A stretch of DNA of 64,000 nucleotides from Prosthecochloris marina (GTDB lineage: Bacteria; Bacteroidota; Chlorobiia; Chlorobiales; Chlorobiaceae), in assembly GCF_003182595.1 (NCBI RefSeq), contig NZ_PDNZ01000002.1, positions 186,001 through 250,000 of the forward strand, given 5' to 3'. Numbering within the stretch: the first letter of the stretch is position 1; every line of letters begins with the position of its first letter. The notes under the pieces are model-generated. The model had not been told where the DNA came from. It worked only from the letters and a program-made list of their open reading frames with translations, and made no database searches. A program made the translations under genes and the position numbers. Shown here piece after piece: positions 20,827 through 29,784 of this stretch.

Positions 20827-21243
20827 TCACTTCACATCGATTTCCTTTTTCACCGTCTCTGCCGGCTCTTTCTTCGGAAGAACGATATGAAGAACGCCGT
20901 TGTCGTAGCTCGCCTCGATATTGTCGGTATCGACGTTCTCTCCCACGGTGAAACTCCTGCTCATGCTACCGTAAGAACGTTCTATCCTATGGTAATCTTT
21001 CTTTTTTTCTTCTTCCTCATGTGTTCTTTCTGCATTGATGGTAAGAATATCTTCATCCATGCTGATCTTGACATCATCCTTCTTTACCCCCGGCATATCA
21101 GCATCAATGTAAATGGTTTTTTCATCCTCGCTTACATCAACCCTGAACGATGGAGCCATGGACGAGAAAAAAGGAGTCATCGTTTCGCTGAAGACATTTT
21201 CAAACATTTTCAACGGATCTCGACCGTACAGTTTAATTGCCAT
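20827..21243 (-). CDS. Small heat-shock protein, Hsp20 family
   Basis: A 138-residue holdase chaperone that binds unfolding proteins. The alpha-crystallin domain spans about 32-130, with F-R-V-D-V-S-E-D, the A-D-M-P-G-V-K-K-D-D-V-K-I loop, a charged E-E-E-E-K-K-K insert, and the closing strand Y-D-N-G-V-L-H-I-V-L-P-K-K. The C-terminal I-x-I/V anchor appears as E-I-D-V-K. A strong GGAGGG ribosome site lies just before the ATG. It forms the downstream end of a minus-strand group with the DUF4438 and MgtC-like genes. Confidence 0.95.
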   Translation of the reverse strand: MAIKLYGRDPLKMFENVFSETMTPFFSSMAPSFRVDVSEDEKTIYIDADMPGVKKDDVKISMDEDILTINAERTHEEEEKKKDYHRIERSYGSMSRSFTVGENVDTDNIEASYDNGVLHIVLPKKEPAETVKKEIDVK

Positions 21244-21376
21244 GATAGCCCTCCATTAGAGTAATTTTTAACAAAAATCCTGATGTTAACATAAAAGGCA
21301 AAATTGTTGCGTTGACCACGCAAAGTAAACTAACGAAAAGGGATAAAGAAAAATTCCAGTTTCACTTCGAGTGATA

Positions 21377-22300
21377 TTATGTGCTTTTCTTTTTTCTACT
21401 TTTCTTTTTTTCCTCTCCCAAAACTGTACCGATATCGAGAAGATCGGCAATATTGGCAGAAGGATCGATAACAGGCTGAATCTGTGCCGCTGCGCAGGTC
21501 ATGACAGTTGTCACTCCAGGACCGTGACCGGCAACAAGACAGTCACTGTGTACTACGACACCGATAGAAATCGCTCCCTGGCGGTACGCTCTGCCGTAAC
21601 GGTTATCGTGATCGAGAAGCGCGACAAAATCCCCAAATCGGATTTTGTCAAGCCCGTATTTACCGACCGTTTCCTCATCGCTCGTCATGATATCATAGTC
21701 TCCCTTTGCAACATGGGAAGCACCCACTCCGGACCCCATGCATGCCGCAGGAACAACCGTGGTAACCGGAACCTGAAGAACGCCACCACCGGTTTCTCTG
21801 ATCTTCATTTTTTTCAGCAATCCCGGATCGAGGTTGAAAGGAACAATGTCCGGATAATCGAGAAGTTTCAACCCCTGACCTTTAGCGTGAATAACGATGG
21901 TATCACTATAGATGAGATCCTGTTTGACGTCTTTTGGAAAATCAACCATCACATGCTCTGACCCTCCATGATGACCGAGAACAATCCCATTCTCTCCCTT
22001 CGCCTCACCTGAAACAATCGTTGCCGTATTGCCGACACATGAGTAAATCTGTAAAGCATTATTCGGATGATCAAACGGCTTGTGCGTATCTGCAGTACAG
22101 CTCACACCGGGCTCGACATGATCTCCCGCCCAGCCAAAGGCACTGTCACCAACTTGCACGTTCAGGGTTATCCCCCCTATCGAAGGGAGAAGAAAAGGCA
22201 CACCGTGATGATCGATGCTCCAGCTACCTCTTGTTTTTGGTGGTCCCGGCTGGCACTGCAGCAAAAATTCCACAAGATCTTTTTCATTTGTTTTCAGCAT
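21377..22300 (-). CDS. DUF4438 domain protein
   Basis: A 307-residue soluble protein recognised as the DUF4438 family, known mainly from structural genomics and without an assigned reaction. Conserved-looking blocks are P-G-V-S-C-T-A-D (about 64-71), G-H-H-G-G-S-E-H-V (about 108-116), a [11 protein letters not shown] region and a [18 protein letters not shown] segment. The histidine and glycine clusters hint at a metal or nucleotide site, but this is inference. The C-terminus is a lysine-rich K-K-K-S-R-K-K-K tail. No signal peptide or membrane segment. It lies between the Hsp20 and MgtC-like genes on the same strand. Confidence 0.8.
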   Translation of the reverse strand: MLKTNEKDLVEFLLQCQPGPPKTRGSWSIDHHGVPFLLPSIGGITLNVQVGDSAFGWAGDHVEPGVSCTADTHKPFDHPNNALQIYSCVGNTATIVSGEAKGENGIVLGHHGGSEHVMVDFPKDVKQDLIYSDTIVIHAKGQGLKLLDYPDIVPFNLDPGLLKKMKIRETGGGVLQVPVTTVVPAACMGSGVGASHVAKGDYDIMTSDEETVGKYGLDKIRFGDFVALLDHDNRYGRAYRQGAISIGVVVHSDCLVAGHGPGVTTVMTCAAAQIQPVIDPSANIADLLDIGTVLGEEKKKSRKKKST

Positions 22301-22334
22301 AGTGCACTTCTTTTAAGTCAAAAAAACCTGCGCC

Positions 22335-22358
22335 TCGAGACCGATCAGGCCGTCTCGA
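22335..22358 (-). terminator. Possible terminator after MgtC-like gene
   Basis: A 7-bp stem TCGAGAC/GTCTCGA (22335-22341, 22352-22358). Read on the minus strand it is followed after nine bases by a run of T. The gap before the T run makes this weaker than the other terminators here. Confidence 0.35.
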
Positions 22359-22468
22359 CGGCGAAATCGTTCGCCCGTGAGCGTTATGTCATATCATATT
22401 AAAAATACAGCTGACACATGCAAAGATCATGCCGCCCTATCTCAATCTATTTTCCCATTCCCTGTGAT

Positions 22469-23728
22469 TCATCCCACCTTCGGCCAGAACAGCAAAAGAG
22501 CGATTCCCCCGGCAAGAGAAATCCCGAAAAGCAACGCAATACGAAAAAAAAGCTGGCGATTACCTAAAACCGCAACTGCAGCGGCCTTGAACAGTATATT
22601 GGACATTGCACCAAGCATCATCATCCTCCAGCCTGTATCTATACCAACTCTGTCTGCCTCGATCAATCTCGCGGTTGAAAGTGTTATGGCATCCATATCC
22701 GTAAGCCCGGAAAGAGCCGCAACAATATAAAGTCCTTGATCACCGAAAAACTCCTTTGCCGCAGCTACAGCCACAAGCACGAACGCATACAATGCACCGA
22801 AAGCCACGGCAGCTCCAAGGTCGGATGGATCTTCAGCTTCCGGCAATGCTTCATTGCTCTCTCTAACAAAAAAATGAGCTGCCAATGCTATCAATGCCAT
22901 ATACAAGCACATGACTCCGAACTGTGGCAGCACATATGGCAGAATCTCAGGTGCAACGACAGCAACCTCAAAACCAACCCGGATAAAAACGATTGTCGAA
23001 GCGATCATGATTACCATTGCCGCAAGAGAAGACGTGCCGGGAATGGTTTTTGAGCGGCGAGCATAACTTATGGTGGTTGCTGTACTCGAAATAAGACCTC
23101 CGAGGATACCGCCAAGCAATAAACCCGTTTTCTGGCCCAAAAATTTTGCGACGAGATAACTGCTGACACTGATACCGACAATGAACACAACCATGAGCCA
23201 GATATGTGAAGGGTTCAACACACCAAACGGCCCCAGATTTTTATCCGGCAAAACAGGCAACACAACCATGGCTATAAGCACAAGCCTGAAAATGGCCTGA
23301 ATGTCCGACTTGCCTATGCGCTTGACAAAACCATGCAGCGGCTGTTTCCATTGAAGCAATACCGCAACACCGCCACCGACCGCTATTGCAGGCACGATCA
23401 TACCCAATGCAAGCATCGCCCCAACGGAGAACATCAATAATGCAGCTATCCCGGTCGTTGGTCCGGCATGCGGATGTTCGGATGCGGAAAGGTTGATATT
23501 CATCAAGATTTTCATGACGACCATCATCGCTCCGACGGCAACAACTCCCCCAACCAATATGCCCCCCCCGTACTGCTCCGCAAGAATTGCACAGACAGTA
23601 CCAAACACGGTTATCATGGGATAGGTACGAATTCCCGCACCCTCGGCTTTTGACCATTCGCGCTGAAGGCCAACGAGCAGCCCCAATCCTAACGAAATAC
23701 CAAGTATTTGCAAGACCTCGAGATTCAT
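22469..23728 (-). CDS. MgtC/SapB family membrane protein with DUF4010
   Basis: A 419-residue integral membrane protein with about a dozen hydrophobic helices. The N-terminal third is the MgtC/SapB domain (G-L-L-V-G-L-Q-R-E-W, R-T-Y-P-M-I), and the rest is DUF4010 (L-G-G-I-L-G-G-L-I-S-S-T-A-T-T, A-A-L-S-G-L-T-D-M-D-A-I-T-L-S). MgtC proteins affect Mg2+ homeostasis, ATP synthase or acid stress in other bacteria, but the job of this fused form is unknown. ATG at 23728 gives a start flush with the first helix; an in-frame TTG at 23779 would add 17 residues. A Mg2+-related role would suit an Mg-chelatase neighbourhood, but that is speculation. Confidence 0.85.
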   Translation of the reverse strand: MNLEVLQILGISLGLGLLVGLQREWSKAEGAGIRTYPMITVFGTVCAILAEQYGGGILVGGVVAVGAMMVVMKILMNINLSASEHPHAGPTTGIAALLMFSVGAMLALGMIVPAIAVGGGVAVLLQWKQPLHGFVKRIGKSDIQAIFRLVLIAMVVLPVLPDKNLGPFGVLNPSHIWLMVVFIVGISVSSYLVAKFLGQKTGLLLGGILGGLISSTATTISYARRSKTIPGTSSLAAMVIMIASTIVFIRVGFEVAVVAPEILPYVLPQFGVMCLYMALIALAAHFFVRESNEALPEAEDPSDLGAAVAFGALYAFVLVAVAAAKEFFGDQGLYIVAALSGLTDMDAITLSTARLIEADRVGIDTGWRMMMLGAMSNILFKAAAVAVLGNRQLFFRIALLFGISLAGGIALLLFWPKVG

Positions 23729-24086
23729 AACGGTATCATCAATGCAGAACAGACAGAGTAACAAGCAAACCTCATTCAACCATCCTGAAAAGCAACAAAA
23801 CTATTACAAAAGCATTTTTAAATGTACTCACATTACGTATGACAAAAAAAGCCACAAAACGCCGTTATTCATCACATTTTTTTCCAAAAAGAGCGCATAT
23901 GTCCCTGTTTTTTTTTGCTAAATGCCCATTTTCCTTTTAAATTTGAAAAACCTACCACGAAGATATGCAGTACAGAATCATCCTGTCACATACAAGGCTG
24001 TCTCAGTCGATTTATAGGCGAAAGAATAGATAAGCTACGGACCTGCGTGCATACTCAGTTAATGAACAAATAACAATGGGTCGACT
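23729..24086. other. Divergent intergenic region
   Basis: 358 bp between the MgtC-like gene (minus) and the M23 peptidase gene (plus), AT-rich in its middle (about 23800-23950). It must hold promoters for both directions, but no convincing -35/-10 pair or operator could be picked by eye. No gene is seen. Confidence 0.5.
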
Positions 24087-25427
24087 ATGGTGAATGCAAA
24101 AAAAACGCTGAAAGAAAACCGGACATGGCTATTGAAAGTAATTGCAGCTGTAGCTGTTATTGCAGTAATCGGAATCTCCGGCGTATTGGTTTCAATGTCT
24201 CCGTTCTTTCACACCTATGATGATGAACTCGGCGCAACAGCAGAACTGGAAAATGTCCAAGTAGAAATAGAAGAAGAATCGAAATTATCCAATATCACCT
24301 CAGAAGAAACAATTCGGAAAGGAGAGTCGCTCTACAGCATCCTTACCGCAGAGGGACTGTCACCAAGAGAAGTGCATGAAATTACGACACAGCTTAAAGG
24401 AAACTTCTCGGTCAGAAATTTTCGCCCCGGCAAGTCTTATCTCATCGAAAAAGATCCATCAGGCTGTTTTCTTTGCTTTAGCTATCAACAATCTCCCTCG
24501 AATATCCTGCATGTCCAAAGAGATCCTGAAGCTGAAACCTTCAATATCTGGCAGGAAACCTTTGAATACCAAAGCCGTGTTTCTGCACTTACAGGAACCA
24601 TATCATCTAATTTAGCGGCAGAACTCCAGCAGCATAAACGCTATGGCTTGATCACCCAACTCCAAAAACTTTTTGCTTACAAAATAAATTTCAAGCGGGA
24701 CATACAACCGGGAACAGCCTATAATATATTGTTCGAAGAAAAATGGCTTGGAGATGAGTTTGTCGGCATCGGTAAAATACTTGCAGCAGAAATATTCATC
24801 GACAACCAACCGTCCACAGCCTACCGGTTTACCGATTCAAAAGGCAATACCGGCTATTATGATAAGAAAGGCCAATCCGTTATCAGCTCATTCTTTATCA
24901 ACCCTTGCAACTATTCGAGAGTCTCGAGCCGTTTCGGTTACAGAACTCATCCTATCCTGAGAAAACGGCATTTCCACGGTGGTGTAGACTTCGCAGCCCC
25001 AAGGGGCACACCTGTTTATGCCGTTGCCGACGGTAAAATTGTTTTTCGCGGCAGGAAAGGCGCAGCCGGCAACATGGTAACCATCACACATGCAAATGGT
25101 TACCATACCAAGTACCTTCATCTGAGCCGCTTCAGCGCCAACGCAAGAAGCGGAAGCCGAGTAAAGCAGGGACAGGTTATCGGTTATGTGGGCTCCACCG
25201 GTCGATCAACCGGCCCACATCTGGATTTCAGGGTTGTTCACCATGGAAAACTTCAGAACCCTCTTGTCGCTCTGAAATCGGCATGCAAAATCAAAGGTCT
25301 GCCAAAAGCAGAAATGGACAATTTTCTCGCCCAGATTTCTGTTTTCCACATGCAGCTTGAAAACCGCGACATACTTGTTGCCGAGCTTTCAAAACCCCCT
25401 ACAGACAATGCGTCTGCTCTGAACTGA
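24087..25427 (+). CDS. M23 family metallopeptidase (MepM-like)
   Basis: A 446-residue cell-envelope peptidase likely to cut peptidoglycan cross-links. A membrane anchor (about 15-37) is followed by a LysM/opacity-like segment (about 70-125, with S-L-Y-S-I-L), a mixed domain, and the C-terminal M23 lysostaphin-type fold (about 275-400). Zinc ligands H297 and D301 lie in H-F-H-G-G-V-D-F. The second site reads G-P-H378-L-D380-F where most family members have H-L-H, so one canonical histidine is aspartate; I recall this H-L-D variant in other MepM-like proteins. The gene stands alone, followed by a hairpin and a dispersed repeat. Confidence 0.9.
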   Translation: MVNAKKTLKENRTWLLKVIAAVAVIAVIGISGVLVSMSPFFHTYDDELGATAELENVQVEIEEESKLSNITSEETIRKGESLYSILTAEGLSPREVHEITTQLKGNFSVRNFRPGKSYLIEKDPSGCFLCFSYQQSPSNILHVQRDPEAETFNIWQETFEYQSRVSALTGTISSNLAAELQQHKRYGLITQLQKLFAYKINFKRDIQPGTAYNILFEEKWLGDEFVGIGKILAAEIFIDNQPSTAYRFTDSKGNTGYYDKKGQSVISSFFINPCNYSRVSSRFGYRTHPILRKRHFHGGVDFAAPRGTPVYAVADGKIVFRGRKGAAGNMVTITHANGYHTKYLHLSRFSANARSGSRVKQGQVIGYVGSTGRSTGPHLDFRVVHHGKLQNPLVALKSACKIKGLPKAEMDNFLAQISVFHMQLENRDILVAELSKPPTDNASALN

Positions 25428-25456
25428 ACGTTCTTCCCCCTCAAAAAGTCATGCAC

Positions 25457-25488
25457 CCCTGTGAAATAGTTGTTCGAATTTCACAGGG
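25457..25488. terminator. Hairpin after M23 peptidase gene
   Basis: An exact 11-bp stem CCCTGTGAAAT (25457-25467) with ATTTCACAGGG (25478-25488) and a 10-nt loop, 30 bp past the stop codon. No T run follows, so it may stabilise the 3' end or act with a factor. Confidence 0.5.
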
Positions 25489-25511
25489 ATGCGGTATCTC
25501 ATCCGCCCTAA

Positions 25512-25570
25512 GTCATGCCGCACTCGATGCGGCATCCATAGTGGCTTTCAGGATATAAGATGGATCCCCG
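25512..25570. repeat. Dispersed palindromic intergenic repeat, copy B (truncated)
   Basis: Matches copies A and C from GTCATGCCGC through the ATGGATCCCCG at the start of the right arm, then diverges, so the right half-hairpin is lost. It lies between two co-directional genes, just after the hairpin at 25457-25488. Confidence 0.8.
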
Positions 25571-25665
25571 ATGCATTTTTTCATTTTTCTTCCCCACTCG
25601 CAACCTTTCCCATCTCCGATTCGTTGTCTTTGTAATCCAGGGCAACCACGAAAGAGATTTGAACC

Positions 25666-26793
25666 ATGTTTATCTATAGAACTCTCCTGCACCTGCTTTT
25701 TTCTTTCTGTTTCCTGACAGCTTGTGCAGCAAAGCCACCAGAAACAGCTCCGGTATCGAAAGATTTCAGGATCGTAACTGTGCTTGACAACCTTGATTTT
25801 CCATGGTCTCTTGCCTTTCTTCCTGATGGAGATGTTCTTATCACCGAAAGGAACGGTAACATGCTGCGGTATGGAAAAGACGGCGAACTTCACCTTGTAA
25901 GCGGTCTCCCCGATATACACCCTACCGGGCAGGGAGGCCTGCTCGACGTCATCCTTGACCCTGATTTCCCAACAAACCGGACAATCTACTTCTCTTTTGT
26001 GGCAAAAGATAATGGGGACTACGGTACCGAAGTTGCACGTGCCGTTCTCGACCACTCATCATTGAAAAACCTGCAGGTTATTTTCAGGGCCGTACCAAAA
26101 ACATCTTCCGGCATACATTTCGGTTCCCGTCTTCTTTTTGCCCCGGACGGAACGCTTATTATTTCCCTTGGAGAAAAAGGCCGAATGCGTGAGGCGCAAA
26201 ACACGTCGAACCACCTTGGCTCGATTATCCGCATCAACCCCGATGGTTCTCTACCCCATGACAACCCATATATCAACCGTAATGGCTATCAACCCCAACT
26301 CTACACCTACGGCAATCGCAACGTACAAGGAATCGCGCTTCATCCGGAAACAGGAAAAATCTGGTTCCATGAACATGGCCCTAAAGGCGGCGATGAACTC
26401 AACATACTTAAATCAGGAGCAAATTACGGATGGCCTGCCATAACGTATGGACTGGATTACAGTGGAGCTATCATTTCCGAGAAGACAGCACTCCCAGGGA
26501 TGGAACAACCCTCGGCTTACTGGGTCCCATCTATAGCCCCTTCGGGCATGACCATATATGACGGTAATGCTTTTCCGGATTGGAAAGGCAATATCTTTAT
26601 CGGAGCACTGGTACAACGGCACCTCAGAAGGGTTATACTGCAAGGTGAACAAATCATCGATCAGGAAATCCTGTTGAAGGATTTGAAAGAACGGATCCGG
26701 GATGTCCGGACAGGACCTGACGGTTACCTGTATCTGTTAACGGACAGTAGGAACGGCAAACTGCTTCGTCTTGAACCGCTTTCTACCCAGTAA
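25666..26793 (+). CDS. PQQ-dependent aldose sugar dehydrogenase-like lipoprotein
   Basis: A 375-residue protein of the glucose/sorbosone dehydrogenase family (YliI/Asd type). A lipobox L-T-A-C places the lipidated cysteine at residue 20, so it should face the periplasm. The six-bladed propeller signatures are present: F-P-W-S-L-A-F-L-P-D-G near 45-55, G-Q-G-G-L-L-D-V near 90, H-F-G-S-R-L-L-F-A-P-D-G-T-L, Y-G-N-R-N-V-Q-G-I-A, and H-E-H-G-P-K-G-G-D-E-L-N, which carries Ca2+/PQQ contacts. No PQQ biosynthesis gene is in the window, so the cofactor would have to be scavenged or the protein may have another role. Confidence 0.9.
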   Translation: MFIYRTLLHLLFSFCFLTACAAKPPETAPVSKDFRIVTVLDNLDFPWSLAFLPDGDVLITERNGNMLRYGKDGELHLVSGLPDIHPTGQGGLLDVILDPDFPTNRTIYFSFVAKDNGDYGTEVARAVLDHSSLKNLQVIFRAVPKTSSGIHFGSRLLFAPDGTLIISLGEKGRMREAQNTSNHLGSIIRINPDGSLPHDNPYINRNGYQPQLYTYGNRNVQGIALHPETGKIWFHEHGPKGGDELNILKSGANYGWPAITYGLDYSGAIISEKTALPGMEQPSAYWVPSIAPSGMTIYDGNAFPDWKGNIFIGALVQRHLRRVILQGEQIIDQEILLKDLKERIRDVRTGPDGYLYLLTDSRNGKLLRLEPLSTQ

Positions 26794-26857
26794 CTGCAAA
26801 AAACAACTCTCCCGAAAACCTCCCCAACGGTCCGATACATTTCAAAGTACCGGCCCG

Positions 26858-27271
26858 TCATTCTTCATCCACCTTTTTTCGCAACCGCTTTATCCGGCTC
26901 CTCCTTGCCTTTCCTTCGAGCCGATTTTCCTTTGAAGAGGAGGTTGGACGGGTCGCTCTTCTCACTTTTCGGGTTTTCATCACGCCCTGAACAATCGCTT
27001 TCAGGCGGTCAAGAGCATCCTGACGGTTTTTGTCCTGCGAACGATACTGTTGGGCCTTGATAACAATCACTCCATCCTTTGTGATCCGCTTGTCATGAAG
27101 GGCGAGAAGCCTTTTCTTGCAAATGTCCGGTAAAGAAGACGCACGAATATCGAAACGCAATTGAATTGCCGTGGCAACCTTGTTGACATTTTGCCCTCCT
27201 GGACCTTGAGACCGCAGAGCCCGGATATCTATTTCCGAATCTTCAATCGTTATGGTATTTGTCACTCTCAT
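26858..27271 (-). CDS. arfB: Peptidyl-tRNA hydrolase ArfB (ribosome rescue)
   Basis: A 137-residue stand-alone release-factor-like protein. The catalytic G25-G26-Q27 sits in S-Q-G-P-G-G-Q-N-V-N-K, and a basic C-terminal tail (R-R-A-T-R-P-T-S-S-S-K-E-N-R...) is the part that enters the empty mRNA channel of stalled ribosomes in ArfB. It lacks the codon-recognition domains of RF1/RF2. It converges with the sugar dehydrogenase gene across 64 bp and lies 27 bp downstream of the HAD gene, so the two may be cotranscribed. Confidence 0.93.
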   Translation of the reverse strand: MRVTNTITIEDSEIDIRALRSQGPGGQNVNKVATAIQLRFDIRASSLPDICKKRLLALHDKRITKDGVIVIKAQQYRSQDKNRQDALDRLKAIVQGVMKTRKVRRATRPTSSSKENRLEGKARRSRIKRLRKKVDEE

Positions 27272-27298
27272 CGTTGCGGCATAACCATCAAAATCCTC

Positions 27299-27904
27299 TC
27301 AACCGGGAAAAAGGCCTTTTCCCGGCAGGTTGTTCCAGCTTGTAAAAAGTATACTATCGACCCCGACACTTTTGCAGGAAAAACAGTTGTCAGGCTTATC
27401 GTCGATCAAAAGAAAATCATCAGGTTCGATACCGGACGATTCCATAACATGAACAAAGGCTTCTGGAGAGCTTTTCAGAAAACCGTGCTCAAAGGAAAGG
27501 TAGAAGCGATCCATCGCCCTCAATACAGGAAACCGGTTCAAAAGAGCGGCAAAATGTAAAGGATCGGTATCACTCATAACCCATACACGATGATTCCGCT
27601 TCAACCGGGCAATCCCTTCTCGGGCACCTTCTTTAAGCGAAAAAATGTTTTGCCAAGCTTTTTTGACTTCCTGTATAGAGATAGTCCGGACAAGCGGATC
27701 ATGAGCTATGTTTTGAAGAAAAGTGGTGATCGAAACATCTCCACTATCGAACCTGCCTTTGAAATCGCCAACACAGAACTTCTCAAAAACAGCTTTTTCG
27801 TCACCGGACCTCGCTGCAACCGTTGTACAGAACGCACCGAAATCAACATCAACAATGACATTACCTATATCGAGCAGTATGACCTTGTTTGGGCTGACAA
27901 ACAT
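27299..27904 (-). CDS. HAD-family phosphatase, YihX-like
   Basis: A 201-residue HAD subfamily IA hydrolase. Motif I is L-L-D-I-G-N-V-I-V-D, with glycine at D+2 as in the glucose-1-phosphate phosphatase YihX; motif II is the M-S-D-T-D segment, motif III the lysine-poor S-S-P-E-A-F region, and motif IV L-L-I-D-D-K-P-D-N. The resemblance to YihX (D-I/L-G-N-V-I-V-D-x-D-F) suggests a sugar-phosphate substrate, but HAD specificity cannot be read from sequence. Upstream, the YidB-family gene diverges from it. Confidence 0.85.
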   Translation of the reverse strand: MFVSPNKVILLDIGNVIVDVDFGAFCTTVAARSGDEKAVFEKFCVGDFKGRFDSGDVSITTFLQNIAHDPLVRTISIQEVKKAWQNIFSLKEGAREGIARLKRNHRVWVMSDTDPLHFAALLNRFPVLRAMDRFYLSFEHGFLKSSPEAFVHVMESSGIEPDDFLLIDDKPDNCFSCKSVGVDSILFTSWNNLPGKGLFPG

Positions 27905-27995
27905 TTTTCAAAGTTCTTGTAATAATTTTGGGTATACTTAAAAAACTGTTTTACTACATCAACCCTTATTCTTTCATCCTGAAATACCACCAACC

Positions 27996-28439
27996 ATGAA
28001 CATTGAAAACCTGCTTAACCTGGGCGCATCGGTTATCCAGGGTAACGATGACGAAACAACAACGTCTCTCGACACGGCCCAGCTTTCATCGGCTCTCGGC
28101 AATCTTTTCAAAGGAAGCGAAGGGAAACTTGATTTTGGAACACTGCTTGGAAAAATGAAGGAATCCGGACTTGGTGACGTTGCCGCATCATGGCTCGGCA
28201 AGGGCACAAACGAGTCGGTCTCAGGCGAAACCATCAAAAACCTGATCGGTCCCGATAAAATAGCCGACTTCGCATCCACACTCGGCCTGAGCGAAAAGAG
28301 CGCTGAAGACGCTCTTGCTGATGCCTTGCCGGAAATGATCGACAAGGCCAGCCCCGACGGTTCTCTGATGGAAAACATCATCGACAAGGCCGGCGGCCTG
28401 GGCGGACTGCTTGGTTTCGCAAGAAAACTCTTTTCGTAA
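27996..28439 (+). CDS. YidB family protein (DUF937-like)
   Basis: A 147-residue soluble protein of unknown function, recognised by its alternating helix and glycine-rich loop pattern typical of the YidB/DUF937 family: L-G-x-L-L-G-K-M-K-E-S-G-L-G-D-V-A-A-S-W-L-G-K-G-x-N-x-x-V-S and I-A-D-F-A-S-T-L-G-L-S. The C-terminus carries a second G-G-L-G-G-L-L-G motif. No signal peptide. The gene ends 17 bp from the converging WD40 gene. No function is proposed. Confidence 0.8.
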   Translation: MNIENLLNLGASVIQGNDDETTTSLDTAQLSSALGNLFKGSEGKLDFGTLLGKMKESGLGDVAASWLGKGTNESVSGETIKNLIGPDKIADFASTLGLSEKSAEDALADALPEMIDKASPDGSLMENIIDKAGGLGGLLGFARKLFS

Positions 28440-28456
28440 AGGCAGTGAACGCCGTA

Positions 28457-29407
28457 CTACTTTACCGCCCATAGCTTGATCTTGCGATCGTCGCTACCGC
28501 TGACAATTATTTTACCGTCAGGCGAAATATCCACGGACTGCACCTCGAGCACGTGACCCCGGTACGTATGCAGCAATTTTCCTGTCTCCACTTCCCAGAG
28601 ACGCACTGACTCGTCATTGGCAACACTTGCTGCTTTTTTACCGTCAGGGCTGAAACAAACACCGCGAACGCCATCCTCATGGCCTTCCATGATATGCTTT
28701 ATTTCCCCGGAACCGGCATCGAGTATCTTGACAGCCGCATCACGCCCACAGAGGATAACAAGCGAGTCGTCAGGGCTGAAGCTGACGGAATGAGAAAGCC
28801 GATCCTTTGTATTGTAACTGGCCGTATTCTTGCCGCTTTCGATATCCCAGATTCGGACCACCGGTTCTTCACCGCAACTGACAAGTTTCTTTCCGTCATG
28901 ACTGAAAGCGACACACTCTATATAGGATGTATGACCTGTAAGGGTTTTCAGCTCACTGCCCGATTCGACGTCCCAGAGCTTGAGCGTGGTATCACGTGAA
29001 CAGCTTGCAAGTGTTTTACCGTCAGGGCTGAAAGCAACCATTCGTACCTCTGTATCATGACCTTTACAGACATGGAGGCATTTGCCGGTTTCAACATCCC
29101 AGATCCTCACCGTGCTGTCAATGCTGCCACTGGCAACCTTATCTCCATTAGGACTGTAATCGACACACTTGACCCAGGTTGTATGACCCGACATGGTATG
29201 CAATACCTGACCTCTTTCTATGTCCCAAAGCATGACTTTTTCATCGAAACTACCGCTTACCAGCTTTTTACCATCCGGACTGAACCGGACTCCGAGCACC
29301 CTGTCTTCATGGCCTTCAAGGGTCTTGATCAGGGCTTCATCCTCTCTGACCTGGGGGCGTTTGAGTTCTTCCTCTTTTTTTCCGAACAATTTTGATAACA
29401 AACCCAT
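28457..29407 (-). CDS. WD40 repeat protein (seven-bladed propeller)
   Basis: A 316-residue protein made of a short lysine/glutamate-rich leader (about 1-28, beginning M-G-L-L-S-K-L-F-G-K-K) and exactly seven WD40 repeats filling the rest. Each shows G-H near the start, S-P-D-G in the middle and a W-D/W-E-like end, except repeat 5, which lacks G-H and reads K-I-L-D-A. Seven repeats should close one complete propeller, a protein-binding scaffold. No signal peptide, kinase or enzymatic domain is fused. Codon use does not stand out from its neighbours. The binding partner is unknown. Confidence 0.9.
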   Translation of the reverse strand: MGLLSKLFGKKEEELKRPQVREDEALIKTLEGHEDRVLGVRFSPDGKKLVSGSFDEKVMLWDIERGQVLHTMSGHTTWVKCVDYSPNGDKVASGSIDSTVRIWDVETGKCLHVCKGHDTEVRMVAFSPDGKTLASCSRDTTLKLWDVESGSELKTLTGHTSYIECVAFSHDGKKLVSCGEEPVVRIWDIESGKNTASYNTKDRLSHSVSFSPDDSLVILCGRDAAVKILDAGSGEIKHIMEGHEDGVRGVCFSPDGKKAASVANDESVRLWEVETGKLLHTYRGHVLEVQSVDISPDGKIIVSGSDDRKIKLWAVK

Positions 29408-29784
29408 GACACTGTTGAGGTTTAACGTAATTGAACAAAAACTGTCTCAGCTATAAAACTAACGCTGTAAAAATAAAAAAAAAGCCGGATTGTTTGAGGG
29501 ATCTTGCCTATTCAGGAAGATTTTTGGCTTCGAGCACAAACTCCGTGCATTGCATGAACAGTGCTGCACAGGATTACACACCTCAGACGAGCGCTGATCA
29601 TACGTTCACTCAAGCCGCTTTCTTGAACAAACGACTTTTCGAGCCACTTCAATTGACGGCAGAGTAAGAATGCCGTTACTGTGATCAATCCTATGATGAT
29701 AGTAGCCGCAACAGCCGGATCCGAACGCTCGATAAGCATTATGTTTCAGAGCATCACAGAAAATCACATATGCACCGAGGGCGA
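29408..29784. other. Intergenic region between WD40 and antitoxin genes
   Basis: 377 bp downstream of the antitoxin, where a toxin gene would be expected. A 75-codon frame on the minus strand (29512-29739) has one hydrophobic stretch but no toxin-family motif and no clear ribosome site. A second minus-strand frame over the same bases also lacks PIN or RelE features. I see no supportable gene. Confidence 0.45.

Noticed and set aside
21377..21961. 196-codon plus-strand frame at 21371-21961
   Set aside because: It is antisense to the DUF4438 gene, whose blocks are well conserved.
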